Shown here one piece after another: positions 29,864-38,204 of a stretch of 64,000 nucleotides of DNA. The stretch's first letter is position 1. Each line of letters starts with the position of its first letter. The DNA is from Helicobacter cetorum MIT 99-5656 (lineage in GTDB: Bacteria > Campylobacterota > Campylobacteria > Campylobacterales > Helicobacteraceae), in contig NC_017735.1 in assembly GCF_000259275.1 (NCBI RefSeq), forward strand, positions 1,302,001 through 1,366,000, given 5' to 3'. The notes under the pieces are model-generated. The model was not told the DNA's origin and made no database searches. It was given only the letters and a program-made list of their open reading frames with translations. Both the position numbers and the translations under genes were made by a program.

Positions 29864-31387
29864 ATGAGATTTATGCATAACAACCAGCACCAACAGAATA
29901 TTGAAGAAGATTTTGATAGATTATTAGACGAACTCCCCACAGAAATTGATGATGACACTTACCATAAACCAAGTTTTAATGATTTAGGTTTAAAACCGCA
30001 AGTCTTAAAATCCGTTTATGAAGCCGGTTTTAATTCCCCAAGCCCCATTCAAGAAAAGGCCATTCCAGCCGTTTTAGAAGGCAGAGATGTAGTTGCACAA
30101 GCACAAACTGGCACAGGCAAAACCGCCGCTTTTGCTCTCCCTATCATCAATAACCTTAAAAACAACCACACCATAGAAGCCTTAATCATCACGCCCACCA
30201 GAGAATTAGCCATGCAAATTAGTGATGAGATTTTTAAACTAGGTAAGCACACTAAAACCCGTACGGTGTGCGTCTATGGCGGTCAGAGTATCAAAAGACA
30301 ATGCGAGTTCATTGAGAAAAATCCCCAAGTAATGATAGCCACGCCAGGAAGACTACTAGACCATTTAAAAAACGAACGCATTCATAGATTTGTGCCTAAA
30401 GTAGTCGTGTTAGATGAAAGCGATGAAATGCTAGATATGGGCTTTTTAGATGATATTGAAGAGATTTTTGATTACCTTCCTAGCGAAGCTCAAATCTTAC
30501 TCTTTTCAGCCACCATGCCAGAGCCGATTAAAAAACTAGCGGATAAGATTTTAGAAAATCCTATCAAAATCCATATTGCCCCATCAAATATTACTAATAC
30601 CGACATCACCCAACGCTTTTATGTGATTAATGAGCATGAGAGAGCAGAAGCTATTATGCGCCTTTTAGACACACAATCTCCCAAAAAAAGCATTGTATTC
30701 ACCCGCACCAAGAAGGAAGCCAATGAATTGCACAAGATTCTTGTTTCTAAAAATTATAAAAGCACCGCCTTGCATGGAGATATGGAGCAAAGAGAACGCC
30801 GCACTTCCATTATGGCATTCAAAAAGAATGCCGCTGATGTGTTAGTGGCTACTGATGTAGCCAGCCGTGGGCTAGATATTAGCGATGTAAGCCATGTGTT
30901 TAACTACCACCTACCCCTAAATACTGAGAGTTATATCCATCGTATCGGAAGAACCGGACGAGCGGGTAAAAAAGGCATGGCTATCACTCTAGTAACCCCC
31001 CTAGAATACAAAGAGCTTTTACGCATGCAAAAAGAAATCGGCTCAAAAATTGAGCTTTTTGAAATCCCTACCATCGGTGAAAATCAAATCATTAAGACCT
31101 TACAAAACGCCAAGGTGTCTGAAAAAGTTGTAAGTCTCTATGAGCAATTAACAGAGACTTTTGAGCCGTCTCAATTGATTCTAAAGCTTTTAAGCTTGCA
31201 ATTTGAGACCAGCAAAATAGGCTTAAACCAAGAAGAAATCCATGCGATTTTACACCCCAATAAAGAGAAGGTGCAAAAACGCCCTAGTAGAGCCAATTCT
31301 AAAACACACCATAAGCATGAGCGGACACACTCTTTCAAAAAACACCACAAATCAAACCACCATTCTAAAAATCATAAACGCTATTAA
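29864..31387 (+). CDS. rhpA: DEAD-box RNA helicase (RhpA/DeaD)
   Basis: This 507-residue helicase has all DEAD-box motifs in order: Q motif (FNSPSPIQEKAIP), Walker A AQTGTGKT, PTRELA, motif II in the variant DESD, SAT, ARGLD-like SRGLDI and HRIGRTGRAG. The C-terminal tail is rich in Lys, Arg and His and probably binds RNA. It is the single helicase of this type in H. pylori, partnering RNase J in RNA decay. It starts the deaD-SPFH-DUF2393 run. Confidence 0.93.
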   Translation: MRFMHNNQHQQNIEEDFDRLLDELPTEIDDDTYHKPSFNDLGLKPQVLKSVYEAGFNSPSPIQEKAIPAVLEGRDVVAQAQTGTGKTAAFALPIINNLKNNHTIEALIITPTRELAMQISDEIFKLGKHTKTRTVCVYGGQSIKRQCEFIEKNPQVMIATPGRLLDHLKNERIHRFVPKVVVLDESDEMLDMGFLDDIEEIFDYLPSEAQILLFSATMPEPIKKLADKILENPIKIHIAPSNITNTDITQRFYVINEHERAEAIMRLLDTQSPKKSIVFTRTKKEANELHKILVSKNYKSTALHGDMEQRERRTSIMAFKKNAADVLVATDVASRGLDISDVSHVFNYHLPLNTESYIHRIGRTGRAGKKGMAITLVTPLEYKELLRMQKEIGSKIELFEIPTIGENQIIKTLQNAKVSEKVVSLYEQLTETFEPSQLILKLLSLQFETSKIGLNQEEIHAILHPNKEKVQKRPSRANSKTHHKHERTHSFKKHHKSNHHSKNHKRY

Positions 31388-31400
31388 AAAGGATATAGTC

Positions 31401-32489
31401 ATGCCAATTGATTTGAACGAACATCTCAAAAAGAAAAGCTCTCAAAGACCCCCTAACCATTCCACGCCCAATGATAAAGGGCGTTTCACCCCCCCATCCC
31501 CTAGCTCTTTTAGCTCTAAAAAGCTATCAGCTCTAATCATTATCGCCCTTTTAGGGTTTTTGGCCTATTTAGCCAAACCTTTTGAAGTCATTAGCTCAGG
31601 GGAAATCGGCATTAAAATCACGGCTGGAAAATATGAATCCACCCCCTTACAGCCGGGAATCCATTTTTTTGTGCCAATCATTCAAGACATTCTCATCGTA
31701 GACACCAGAATCAGAAACATCAATTTCTCACGCACAGAAGACATGGGTGTAGCCGGTAAAAATCAAGGCATTTTTAGAAACGATGCCATTAATGTTATGG
31801 ATAGTAGAGGCTTAACCGTTTCTATTGAGCTTACCGTGCAATATCGCCTAAACCCCCAAACTACCCCCCAAACTATCGCTACTTATGGTTTATCTTGGGA
31901 GCAAAAAATCATCAATCCCGTGGTGCGTGATGTGGTACGCTCTGTCGTAGGGCGCTATCCGGCTGAAGATTTACCCATTAAACGCAATGAGATTGCCGCT
32001 CTTATCAATAGCGGTATTAACAAAGAAGTCTCTAAGCTTCCTAACACCCCTGTGGAACTAAGCTCCATTCAATTAAGAGAGATTGTCTTACCCGCCAAGA
32101 TTAAAGAGCAAATTGAAAAGGTGCAAATCGCACGCCAAGAATCAGAGAGAGTGAAATACGAAGTGGAACGCTCCAAACAAGAAGCCCAAAAACAAGCTGC
32201 TTTAGCTAAGGGTGAAGCGGACGCTAATAGAATTAAAGCTCAGGGTGTGGCTGATGCGATTGTGATTGAAGCTAAGGCAAAATCTCAAGCTAATTTAAGC
32301 ATTTCACAGAGTTTAAGCGACAAACTTTTAAAATTACGCCAAATTGAAGTGCAGGGCAAGTTTAATGAAGCTTTAAAAACCAATAATAACGCTCAAATCA
32401 TGCTAACTCCAGGCGGGGCTGTGCCTAATATTTGGATTGACACTAAGAGCAAGGTTAAATCTAGTATTTCCAACTCCAAAGAGCCTTAA
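31401..32489 (+). CDS. SPFH/prohibitin-family membrane protein
   Basis: This 362-residue protein starts at the ATG at 31401 behind AAAAGGA; the open frame extends 53 codons upstream inside deaD, but those are antisense of frame and not used. It has one membrane segment (about residues 43-62), an SPFH domain (EVISSGEIGIKITAGKYESTPLQPGIHFF) and a long charged coiled coil (KEQIEKVQIARQESERVKYE..). Such proteins form ring scaffolds that organise membrane proteases such as FtsH. It equals HP0248 in position. Confidence 0.85.
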   Translation: MPIDLNEHLKKKSSQRPPNHSTPNDKGRFTPPSPSSFSSKKLSALIIIALLGFLAYLAKPFEVISSGEIGIKITAGKYESTPLQPGIHFFVPIIQDILIVDTRIRNINFSRTEDMGVAGKNQGIFRNDAINVMDSRGLTVSIELTVQYRLNPQTTPQTIATYGLSWEQKIINPVVRDVVRSVVGRYPAEDLPIKRNEIAALINSGINKEVSKLPNTPVELSSIQLREIVLPAKIKEQIEKVQIARQESERVKYEVERSKQEAQKQAALAKGEADANRIKAQGVADAIVIEAKAKSQANLSISQSLSDKLLKLRQIEVQGKFNEALKTNNNAQIMLTPGGAVPNIWIDTKSKVKSSISNSKEP

Positions 32490-32495
32490 AAACGC

Positions 32496-33035
32496 ATGGC
32501 TTATCTCACCTCTATCCAAGCTTTTTTAGAGTCTTTTAAGGGCTTTTTAAGTCAAGCGACTTTAATAAGCGTTTTAATAGCTAGTGTCTTAGTGCTATTT
32601 TGTGCCATCTTACTCCTTCTAGCTTTGCTTTTAAGAAACCGCTTCGCTTCTTATACGGCGATAGTCGGATTTTTAGGGGCATTTTTAGGCATGCCCTTTA
32701 TACTCAATTTTATCCTAACTCAAATGCTTTATCCTATAGAAACACATATTTTACATGCCACCCCCCTAAGCTATAGCAACGCCTTTTCCTTACAAGTAGA
32801 AGTCAAAAACCTTTCAAAATTCACCCTAAACAAGTGCTTTTTACGCTTAGACATTCTTAAGCACTCTCATAATTTTGTTGAAAAGCACGCTTTTAAGCTA
32901 TTTGTCAGAAAAACTTACGCAAAAACTTTCAAAGAAAAGATTTTTCCTAGCAAGTCTAAGGCGTTTTCGCTCTTTATTGATAACTACCCCTATGCAAAAA
33001 CAGCCCCCCACCAAGTCTCGTTATCCTGTTTGTAG
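32496..33035 (+). CDS. membrane protein, DUF2393-like (HP0249 type)
   Basis: This 179-residue protein has two N-terminal membrane helices (about residues 20-47 and 55-80) and a beta-rich exported domain (SNAFSLQVEVKNLSKFTLNKCFLRLDIL), the pattern of DUF2393 proteins in epsilonproteobacteria. Function is unknown. It follows the SPFH gene by 6 bp and so may work with it. It ends the plus-strand operon. Confidence 0.75.
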   Translation: MAYLTSIQAFLESFKGFLSQATLISVLIASVLVLFCAILLLLALLLRNRFASYTAIVGFLGAFLGMPFILNFILTQMLYPIETHILHATPLSYSNAFSLQVEVKNLSKFTLNKCFLRLDILKHSHNFVEKHAFKLFVRKTYAKTFKEKIFPSKSKAFSLFIDNYPYAKTAPHQVSLSCL

Positions 33036-33093
33036 TTTAGAGAGTATTACTGATTTTTTACAATCCCTTACATTCTTTTCAAAATTAAAATCT

Positions 33094-33951
33094 TTAGCCC
33101 ATAATGAGCTTGTGTAAAGTGGCTAAAATGCTTAAAGCATAGATGAGAAGCAACAAGACCTTATGCACCTTTTCATTAGCCAAAGCAATGAGCTTAATCC
33201 CAATACCCACGCCCAAAAACGCTCCAATGCCTGTAATAACCCCCGCTTGAATGGTTGTATCATTCAGCACCCCCCCATGATAGAGAGAGATAACCCCAGA
33301 TAGAGAAGCAAACACCACAAAAAAGAGTCCTAAAGGCACGATTTTTTTAGAATCGTATTTCAAAAAATAGCCTAAAAACGGCACCATCAAAATCCCCCCA
33401 CCCATACCTAGCGGAATAGAAAAAATGCCTGTAACAAAGCCAGCGAGCATTAAAATCCCATGCCTTTTATCAATGTGTAAAAAAGGAAGCGTGGGCTTTT
33501 TTTCTAAGGTTTGAGAAATATCTTCATTAACATGAATAGAAAAATGTGCTTCCTCAAAATGCTCTGGCGTTTTTTTGGAACTGCTAAAAGCGTATTTGAT
33601 AAAAGTGTAGCACACCACTACGACAAACACCGCCATTAAAATCTTATCATCAATAATTTTTAAGATTAAGCTCCCTAAAACCGCCCCCACTAACCCCCCA
33701 AAAGCTGCAAAAGAGCCTTCTTTCAAATCCAATAAGCCCTTTTTGTAATTGATGATAGAGCCTACCACCGATGAAAAGAGCATTTGCATGAGTGAAATAC
33801 CCACCGCATGGCTGTAACTAAAATGGGCAAAAATTGCACTAGGAACAACAATCTCTCCCCCACCAATACCAAAAAACCCCGCTGTAATGCCCGTAAACAG
33901 CCCTACCAAAGCCAGAGTAAACGCCGTTGATTCTTCTATTAACACTTCCAT
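33094..33951 (-). CDS. TauE/SafE-family anion permease
   Basis: This 285-residue inner membrane protein has about eight helices and the TauE/SafE signatures: GLFTGITAGFFGIGGGEIVVPS near the N-terminus and the repeat GFVTGIFSIPLGMGGGILMVPF in the second half. The family exports sulphite, sulphoacetate or related organic anions, or takes up some. The substrate here is unknown. A cytoplasmic loop of about 45 residues (KKTPEHFEEAHFSIHVNED) separates the halves. It is convergent with the DUF2393 gene and borders the plasmid-like island. Confidence 0.85.
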   Translation of the reverse strand: MEVLIEESTAFTLALVGLFTGITAGFFGIGGGEIVVPSAIFAHFSYSHAVGISLMQMLFSSVVGSIINYKKGLLDLKEGSFAAFGGLVGAVLGSLILKIIDDKILMAVFVVVVCYTFIKYAFSSSKKTPEHFEEAHFSIHVNEDISQTLEKKPTLPFLHIDKRHGILMLAGFVTGIFSIPLGMGGGILMVPFLGYFLKYDSKKIVPLGLFFVVFASLSGVISLYHGGVLNDTTIQAGVITGIGAFLGVGIGIKLIALANEKVHKVLLLLIYALSILATLHKLIMG

Positions 33952-34290
33952 TAAGAACTCCCTAAAATTTAAAAACTAAAGGTGCTATTTTAACCAAAAA
34001 AGTAATAATTTTTATCAATTTCAGGTAACAACTGATTTTTAAAATTAAGATTAAAAACCATATTTTTTGAAGTTTTTAAAAACTAAGAGGACTACAACCC
34101 CCACCCTAAACACTACCACATCTAAGTAGAAACCCCTTGAAAGATTTTTTAAAGCAAAAATTCCAAAAAGCTTGGCAAGCCCAAAGAATGACTTTTAAGA
34201 ATTTCCCAGTTTCAAGTTAATTTAACTAAAAAATCATTTGAAGATATAGCATAAGTTTTTTAAGCAAGAACTATCAATCTATTGTATCCA

Positions 34291-34575
34291 TTAGGTTCTA
34301 ACTTGTGGCTTTTAGTTTTTATCGTGTAGCCCTTAGTTCCCTAATTGTTGCTTACAAGTTCTTACTATTTGCTTGTTAGTTCATAGTATTTAGCTTGCTA
34401 ATTCTTATTAGTGGGCTGTAAGTTCTTTGCTTGTGCTATAAAGTTTCATTCTATAGGTTACTAAGTTCTCACCATATGGCTATTAGTTCTTAATAATTTT
34501 GACTGCAAGTTCTTTTGCAAAAAAATCTCTAAGTTTTTATAGTGTTTCTAATAAGTTCTTGGCTCTTAATTTTTA
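34291..34575 (+). repeat. iteron-like direct repeat array
   Basis: About twelve degenerate copies of a unit with core AAGTTCTTA (variants TTAGTTCTTA, TAATTCTTAT, AAGTTTTTAT) recur head to tail. Counting from the A before GTT, copies stand at 34313, 34335, 34357, 34378, 34400, 34421, 34442, 34464, 34485, 34508, 34532 and 34554, that is every 21-24 bp, near two helical turns. Many units also share a GCTTG or GGCT stretch. Such spacing is typical of Rep-binding iterons of theta-replicating plasmids. The array is directly visible; the origin role is inferred. Confidence 0.7.
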
Positions 34576-34792
34576 TAGTAAGGGGGTTAAAGCTTTTGAA
34601 TGAATTTTTTCTCTCTTGCTAGATTAAAAGTTTAGCTTATCTGTCAAAGCACTTTTTAAAAACTTTTTAGGCAAAAAGTTAGCAAAAACCCTTATTTTTT
34701 AAAAATCTAGCTCCAAGTCCCTTGAATGCGAAGTTTTAACCATATGTGTGTAGACACTTGGTGTTATCCTGCACCTTTTTTGATTGGTTCTC

Positions 34793-34832
34793 TTTTTTAA
34801 TTCTTTGTGCTATGCTACAAAGAATTAAAAAA
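34793..34832. repeat. perfect 16-bp inverted repeat
   Basis: TTTTTTAATTCTTTGT (34793-34808) is followed after an 8-nt loop by its exact reverse complement (34817-34832). The stem has T6 and A6 outer ends, so it could act as a bidirectional terminator, or form a cruciform near a plasmid origin. A second smaller hairpin CTAGATTT/AAATCTAG follows at about 34836-34859. Confidence 0.7.
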
Positions 34833-34892
34833 TCGCTAGATTTAAAATCAAAAATCTAGGGTTTAAATTAGCGTTAGCTTGAATAAAATTTT

Positions 34893-34913
34893 GGCGTTTT
34901 AAAACGCCTTTTT
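34893..34913 (+). terminator. hairpin with T tract before relaxase gene
   Basis: GGCGTTTTAAAACGCC (34893-34908) is a perfect palindrome that folds with a 6-bp stem and TTAA loop, followed by TTTTT. It looks like a rho-independent terminator on the plus strand, about 80 bp before the relaxase start. No gene remains upstream for it to terminate, which suggests deletion of one. Confidence 0.5.
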
Positions 34914-34992
34914 AGTAAGGGAATAAAGTCAGCTTGAAAGTGTGCGAATTAGATAAAAATTTAGCGATGTTGTTAAGTCTTAAAGGGCTTGT

Positions 34993-36000
34993 ATGCTAGA
35001 TAGAGCTATACGAGATGCTAAATTAGATAATCGCCCTATGGATTTGTCTTTTTTAGATGATATTTTAGAGCATATGTTAAAGCCTAGACCTAGTGATAGC
35101 GATAAAATTGATAAGAGATTGTTGATTAAATTCAATCAATTTGGCTCTAACTCAGAGTCTATTAAATCTAATCTAGTTGGCACAAAGAATGCTAATCCTG
35201 TGCTTATTAAAAACATAGGGCAAATGAAACGCTCCCATTTAGAAAATGCCCTAAGTTATACCTTAGAAAATAGCGAGACAGCCTACAATGAAATGTTTTT
35301 AGAGTGTGATAAGCAATTTATTTTAGAGACTTGGCTCAATGACTTTGATTTAACTAAGGATTATAACGAGGCTATGCATTTAGTCTTTTCTATCAAAAAT
35401 AAGCCAGATGAAGAGACTATGCAAGGGCTTTTATACTCTACTTGGGAGAGCTTAAAAGTAAGATTGCCTGAATATAAATTCGCTCTTGTGCCTCATTCTC
35501 ATCAAGACCATGCCCATATCCATTGTTTCATCAATAAAACTAACCAGCTCACAAGAAAGAGACTGCGTTTTAAGGGGCGTGAGGATTGCAAAGAATTTTT
35601 TAATGAACTAAGAAGTGAGTTTGCTTATAGGTTGAATAACCATTTATTGAGCGAAGAATACTTGTATGTCAATGAGCCTAAGCTCAAGGAATTAGACAAT
35701 ATCAAACTTCAATTACAAGTTTTAGAAAAAGAAGAGAAAGCATTAGAACAAATTAAAACCCCACAAGATGAGTGGGACTTAAACAAGGCTTTACAAAGCG
35801 AGTATTTACAAGAACTTAAAGTCAAAAACAAAGCCCAAGCCCTAGATATTCAAAACAACCAAAGCTTGCCTTTGAGAAAAAAGATTTCTGAATTTAAAAT
35901 CGCTCTGTTTAATCATAAAGACACAAGCGATGATGAAAAAGAACGGCTAAACATTGATAGGGTGGATAAGAGAGAGCCAGTAAGCGAACATTTTCACTAA
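34993..36000 (+). CDS. mobilisation relaxase (MobA-like), probably 3'-truncated
   Basis: This 335-residue protein has the relaxase metal-binding motif as HSHQDHAHIHCFIN (from about residue 168), preceded by a MobA-type core (YNEAMHLVFSIKNKPDEETMQGLLYSTWE) and an N-terminal YTLENSE region that may hold the nicking Tyr. The rest is helical and charged. It would nick a plasmid at oriT. The start ATG has an AAAGGG site. Relaxases of this type are usually longer, and the last 31 codons overlap antisense the 3' end of the HNH nuclease gene, so the tail is probably cut or altered. Function now is doubtful. Confidence 0.72.
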   Translation: MLDRAIRDAKLDNRPMDLSFLDDILEHMLKPRPSDSDKIDKRLLIKFNQFGSNSESIKSNLVGTKNANPVLIKNIGQMKRSHLENALSYTLENSETAYNEMFLECDKQFILETWLNDFDLTKDYNEAMHLVFSIKNKPDEETMQGLLYSTWESLKVRLPEYKFALVPHSHQDHAHIHCFINKTNQLTRKRLRFKGREDCKEFFNELRSEFAYRLNNHLLSEEYLYVNEPKLKELDNIKLQLQVLEKEEKALEQIKTPQDEWDLNKALQSEYLQELKVKNKAQALDIQNNQSLPLRKKISEFKIALFNHKDTSDDEKERLNIDRVDKREPVSEHFH

Positions 36001-36862
36001 GGTTTAGGCGTTTTATATTCATAGGCGAAAGCCAAGGGGAGAGTAAAAGTCTTTTATTTTCATCAAATGAGATAAAGCCTCTATCAAATAATTTGTCATA
36101 GGTTGGTGTGAGAATAATTCCATTTTTAGGGTCTATTTTTTCCTTATCATCACATTTAATCCATGGCTTAATGTGTGAAGCAATCAACAAATGCTCATCA
36201 TTAACCATTGTAAAAGGACAAAACGGGCATTCTAATAAAAGTTTATGGCGGTATTCCCCTTGACCCATTCTAGCTTGAGTAAGTGATACTTGTTTTTTAG
36301 GCATTTTTATTTTAGGAGTATTGTGTTGATAGCACAAAATCTCTGGATTGTAGTCTATAAATATTTTAAAATAAAAAAGAATTTCTTTTGTATTTGTCTC
36401 TAATTTAAGCACAGACAAATAAGAAATGTTAGCTAACCCAACAGAACGCATAAAGTCATAATAAAGCGATGGAGAATTTGCATAAACTCTCGGCGGTTTA
36501 ACGCCTACTCTATAAAGCTCAAATTCTAAAAAAGTCTCATCAAATTGCTGACACTGAGCTAAGAGTAATAAAAATTTCTTCCCCATTTCATTCTTGTTTT
36601 GGTAATTTTACTCTGGGCTTTCAAATTCATTTTGGGCTAATTTTAAATATTTTAAGAAATCTTTTTTAATAAAGAAACACTTTAAAGGTTTCTTAAAATC
36701 TCCAAAGAAATGATAAGTGCGTTCATTTTCATTGCCAACATACAACTTAGCCTCCCCATGCCCAGTGCCAATTTTATTTTTTACAAAGCTATCTGTTAAA
36801 GGAATAAATTCTAAGGTATCTAATATTCTAAATGATTGATTATGTAATCTTAAATCACTCAT
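35909..36862 (-). pseudogene. HNH restriction endonuclease gene split by an in-frame stop
   Basis: Two open frames, 36862-36608 (84 residues, start MSDLRLHNQSF) and 36586-35909 (225 residues), lie in the same reading frame and are separated only by one TAA (36608-36610) and seven codons. The second part has an HNH_2-type nuclease core: ECPFCPF, LLIASHIKPWIK with the catalytic His, then DPKNGIILTPTYDKLFDRGFISF with the Asn and second His/Asp region. The last about 24 residues run into relaxase DNA. Joined it would be about 317 residues, as expected for the R partner of the adjacent cytosine methyltransferase. The single nonsense codon most likely inactivates it. Confidence 0.72.
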
Positions 36863-37887
36863 TATGTGCCTTTAACTTAGGATAAGCCTTAAAAATTTCT
36901 TGCATGATATGGATTAGCACATCTACAACAATGGAATTTCCTGCTTGTTGATACATAGCCGTATCAGAGACTACAATTTTAAAACTATCACAAAAACCCA
37001 TTAAACGCAAACACTCTCTTGGAGTTAATTTTCTCAAACGCCCTTGAGTATTAACATAATTATCTACCCCAGCCCTATGCATTTTATGCATAGTTGTAAG
37101 CAAAGGTCTAGCAATATTTAAATCCACTTTAGGTTTAGAGAAAAACCCTTTTGTGCCGCTTGATAAAACATAGTCTTTAACTTTTTGTGAAAGAAAATAT
37201 TTTTCTAAACTCTCTTGAATAAAATCACCATGCCAGTTGTATTGCTGGTTTTTCTTTTGACACAATGCGATTTTTCCATTCACTTGTGTGTATCGCTTAG
37301 TTAAATTCTTTGATGCACAAACAAAGTCAATGCCTTTTTGTTTGAGATAATACTTATCTTGCACATTGTCCAATAAAAAATCTTGCATGCTTGTTGTTAA
37401 GAGAATAGGTTTAGGAAAACAAAAATCTTTTACCCCCAAATCCTTTCTAAACCCTACCACAAATAAGCGTTCTCTATTTTGAGGTATTCCATAATCTTTA
37501 GCATTCAAAACAGCTTTATATCTAGTATATCCTAGTGCATCAAAAACTTGCTCCATAATCTTAAAAGTCTCTCCACGATTATGACTTAACAATCCTTTAA
37601 CATTCTCGTAAATAAAAACTTTAGGCTGTATTTCTTTTATCAATCGTGCGTATTCATAAAAAAGCGTGCCTCTTGTATCTTCTAATCCCCTTTGTTTCCC
37701 CACCAAACTAAAACTCTGGCACGGACTACCCCCAACCAATAAATCCACTTTTTTTTGATAAAAACTTGCATCTAGAAAACAGACATTTTGATGATAATGT
37801 TCTAAAATAATTCCATGTTTTACTTGTATTCGTTCTAAAACATGATTCTATAGCTCCAATCCCACTAAATAAAGTTGCTAAAGTCAT
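36855..37887 (-). pseudogene. C5 cytosine DNA methyltransferase with 5' frameshift
   Basis: The frame from GTG at 37748 gives the methyltransferase core: DLLVGGSPCQSFSLVGKQRG (motif IV with catalytic Cys in PCQ), IYENVKGLL (motif VI, ENV), QNRERLFVVGFR (VIII) and the C-terminal NSIVVDVL (X). Motif I lies upstream in another frame: MTLATLFSGIGAIE from ATG at 37887. Adding a one-base shift near 37848 joins it to HVLERIQVKHGIILEHYHQ and on into the main frame. So the gene is full length but frameshifted, and should be inactive. It overlaps the nuclease gene by 8 bp, a normal M-R operon. The target sequence is unknown. Confidence 0.75.
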
Positions 37888-37951
37888 AAATCTATTAGTT
37901 TTATTATAGAGTTATTAGAACTAGTCATTGCAATTCTAAGGTTTAAAGTTG

Positions 37952-38049
37952 TGGCGAGAGAGTAGAAGAATCGAACTTCTCAGCACCTAGACATCTAGGC
38001 ACTCTATGGGTTTGAAGCCCAAGGCATACACCAGATACGCTTACTCTCC
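37952..38049 (-). tRNA. selC: tRNA-Sec (anticodon TCA)
   Basis: The minus strand from 38049 reads GGAGAGTA... with an 8-bp acceptor stem pairing to TACTCTCT, an anticodon loop CTTCAAA giving UCA, a long variable arm with a 7-bp stem (GCCTAGA/TCTAGGT), a TTCGATT T-loop and a final CCA at 37954-37952. Length (98 nt), the 8-bp acceptor and the UCA anticodon are specific for selenocysteine tRNA. An extra C before GCCA makes the exact 3' base pairing slightly uncertain. Its 3' end faces the restriction/relaxase island. Confidence 0.88.
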
Positions 38050-38161
38050 ATAAAGCAAGTTAAAAATAATTAGTGGCATTCTAGCATAAAAATTTTAGAA
38101 CTATAGGACTAACAAACTTCAAACTTTTACTTTTTAATCTTGTTTAGAAAGAAAATTACAC

Positions 38162-38167
38162 TACAAT
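38162..38167 (+). promoter_or_regulatory. predicted tatB -10 hexamer
   Basis: TACAAT (38162-38167) lies 37 bp before the tatB ATG, with a GG-containing ribosome site (AAGGT) between. It is the best -10 candidate in the interval shared with the divergent tRNA-Sec gene. Confidence 0.4.
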
Positions 38168-38204
38168 AACAATAAAAATTTCTCATAAGGTATAAATACA
38201 AATC

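Larger units (their letters stand above)
33952..34992. other. non-coding plasmid-like region
   Basis: About 1 kb contains no credible gene. It holds an iteron-like array (34291-34570), a perfect 16-bp inverted repeat (34793-34832) and a hairpin with T tract (34893-34913). The first 300 bp are A+T rich and featureless. A replication initiator gene would be expected near iterons but none is seen. Confidence 0.6.

Noticed and set aside
31242-31400. Upstream extension of the SPFH protein into deaD
   Set aside because: The extra codons are an out-of-frame reading of the basic deaD tail; ATG at 31401 has a ribosome site and the membrane helix then falls at the expected place.
34291-34575. Regular short repeats as a CRISPR array
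   Set aside because: Units are degenerate, the period is only 21-24 bp, there are no distinct spacers and no cas genes. It fits iterons better.
33952-37952. Site-specific integrated element with att repeats at tRNA-Sec
   Set aside because: I could not find a second copy of the tRNA 3' end in 33.9-35 kb and there is no integrase gene, so integration at tRNA-Sec remains only a possibility.
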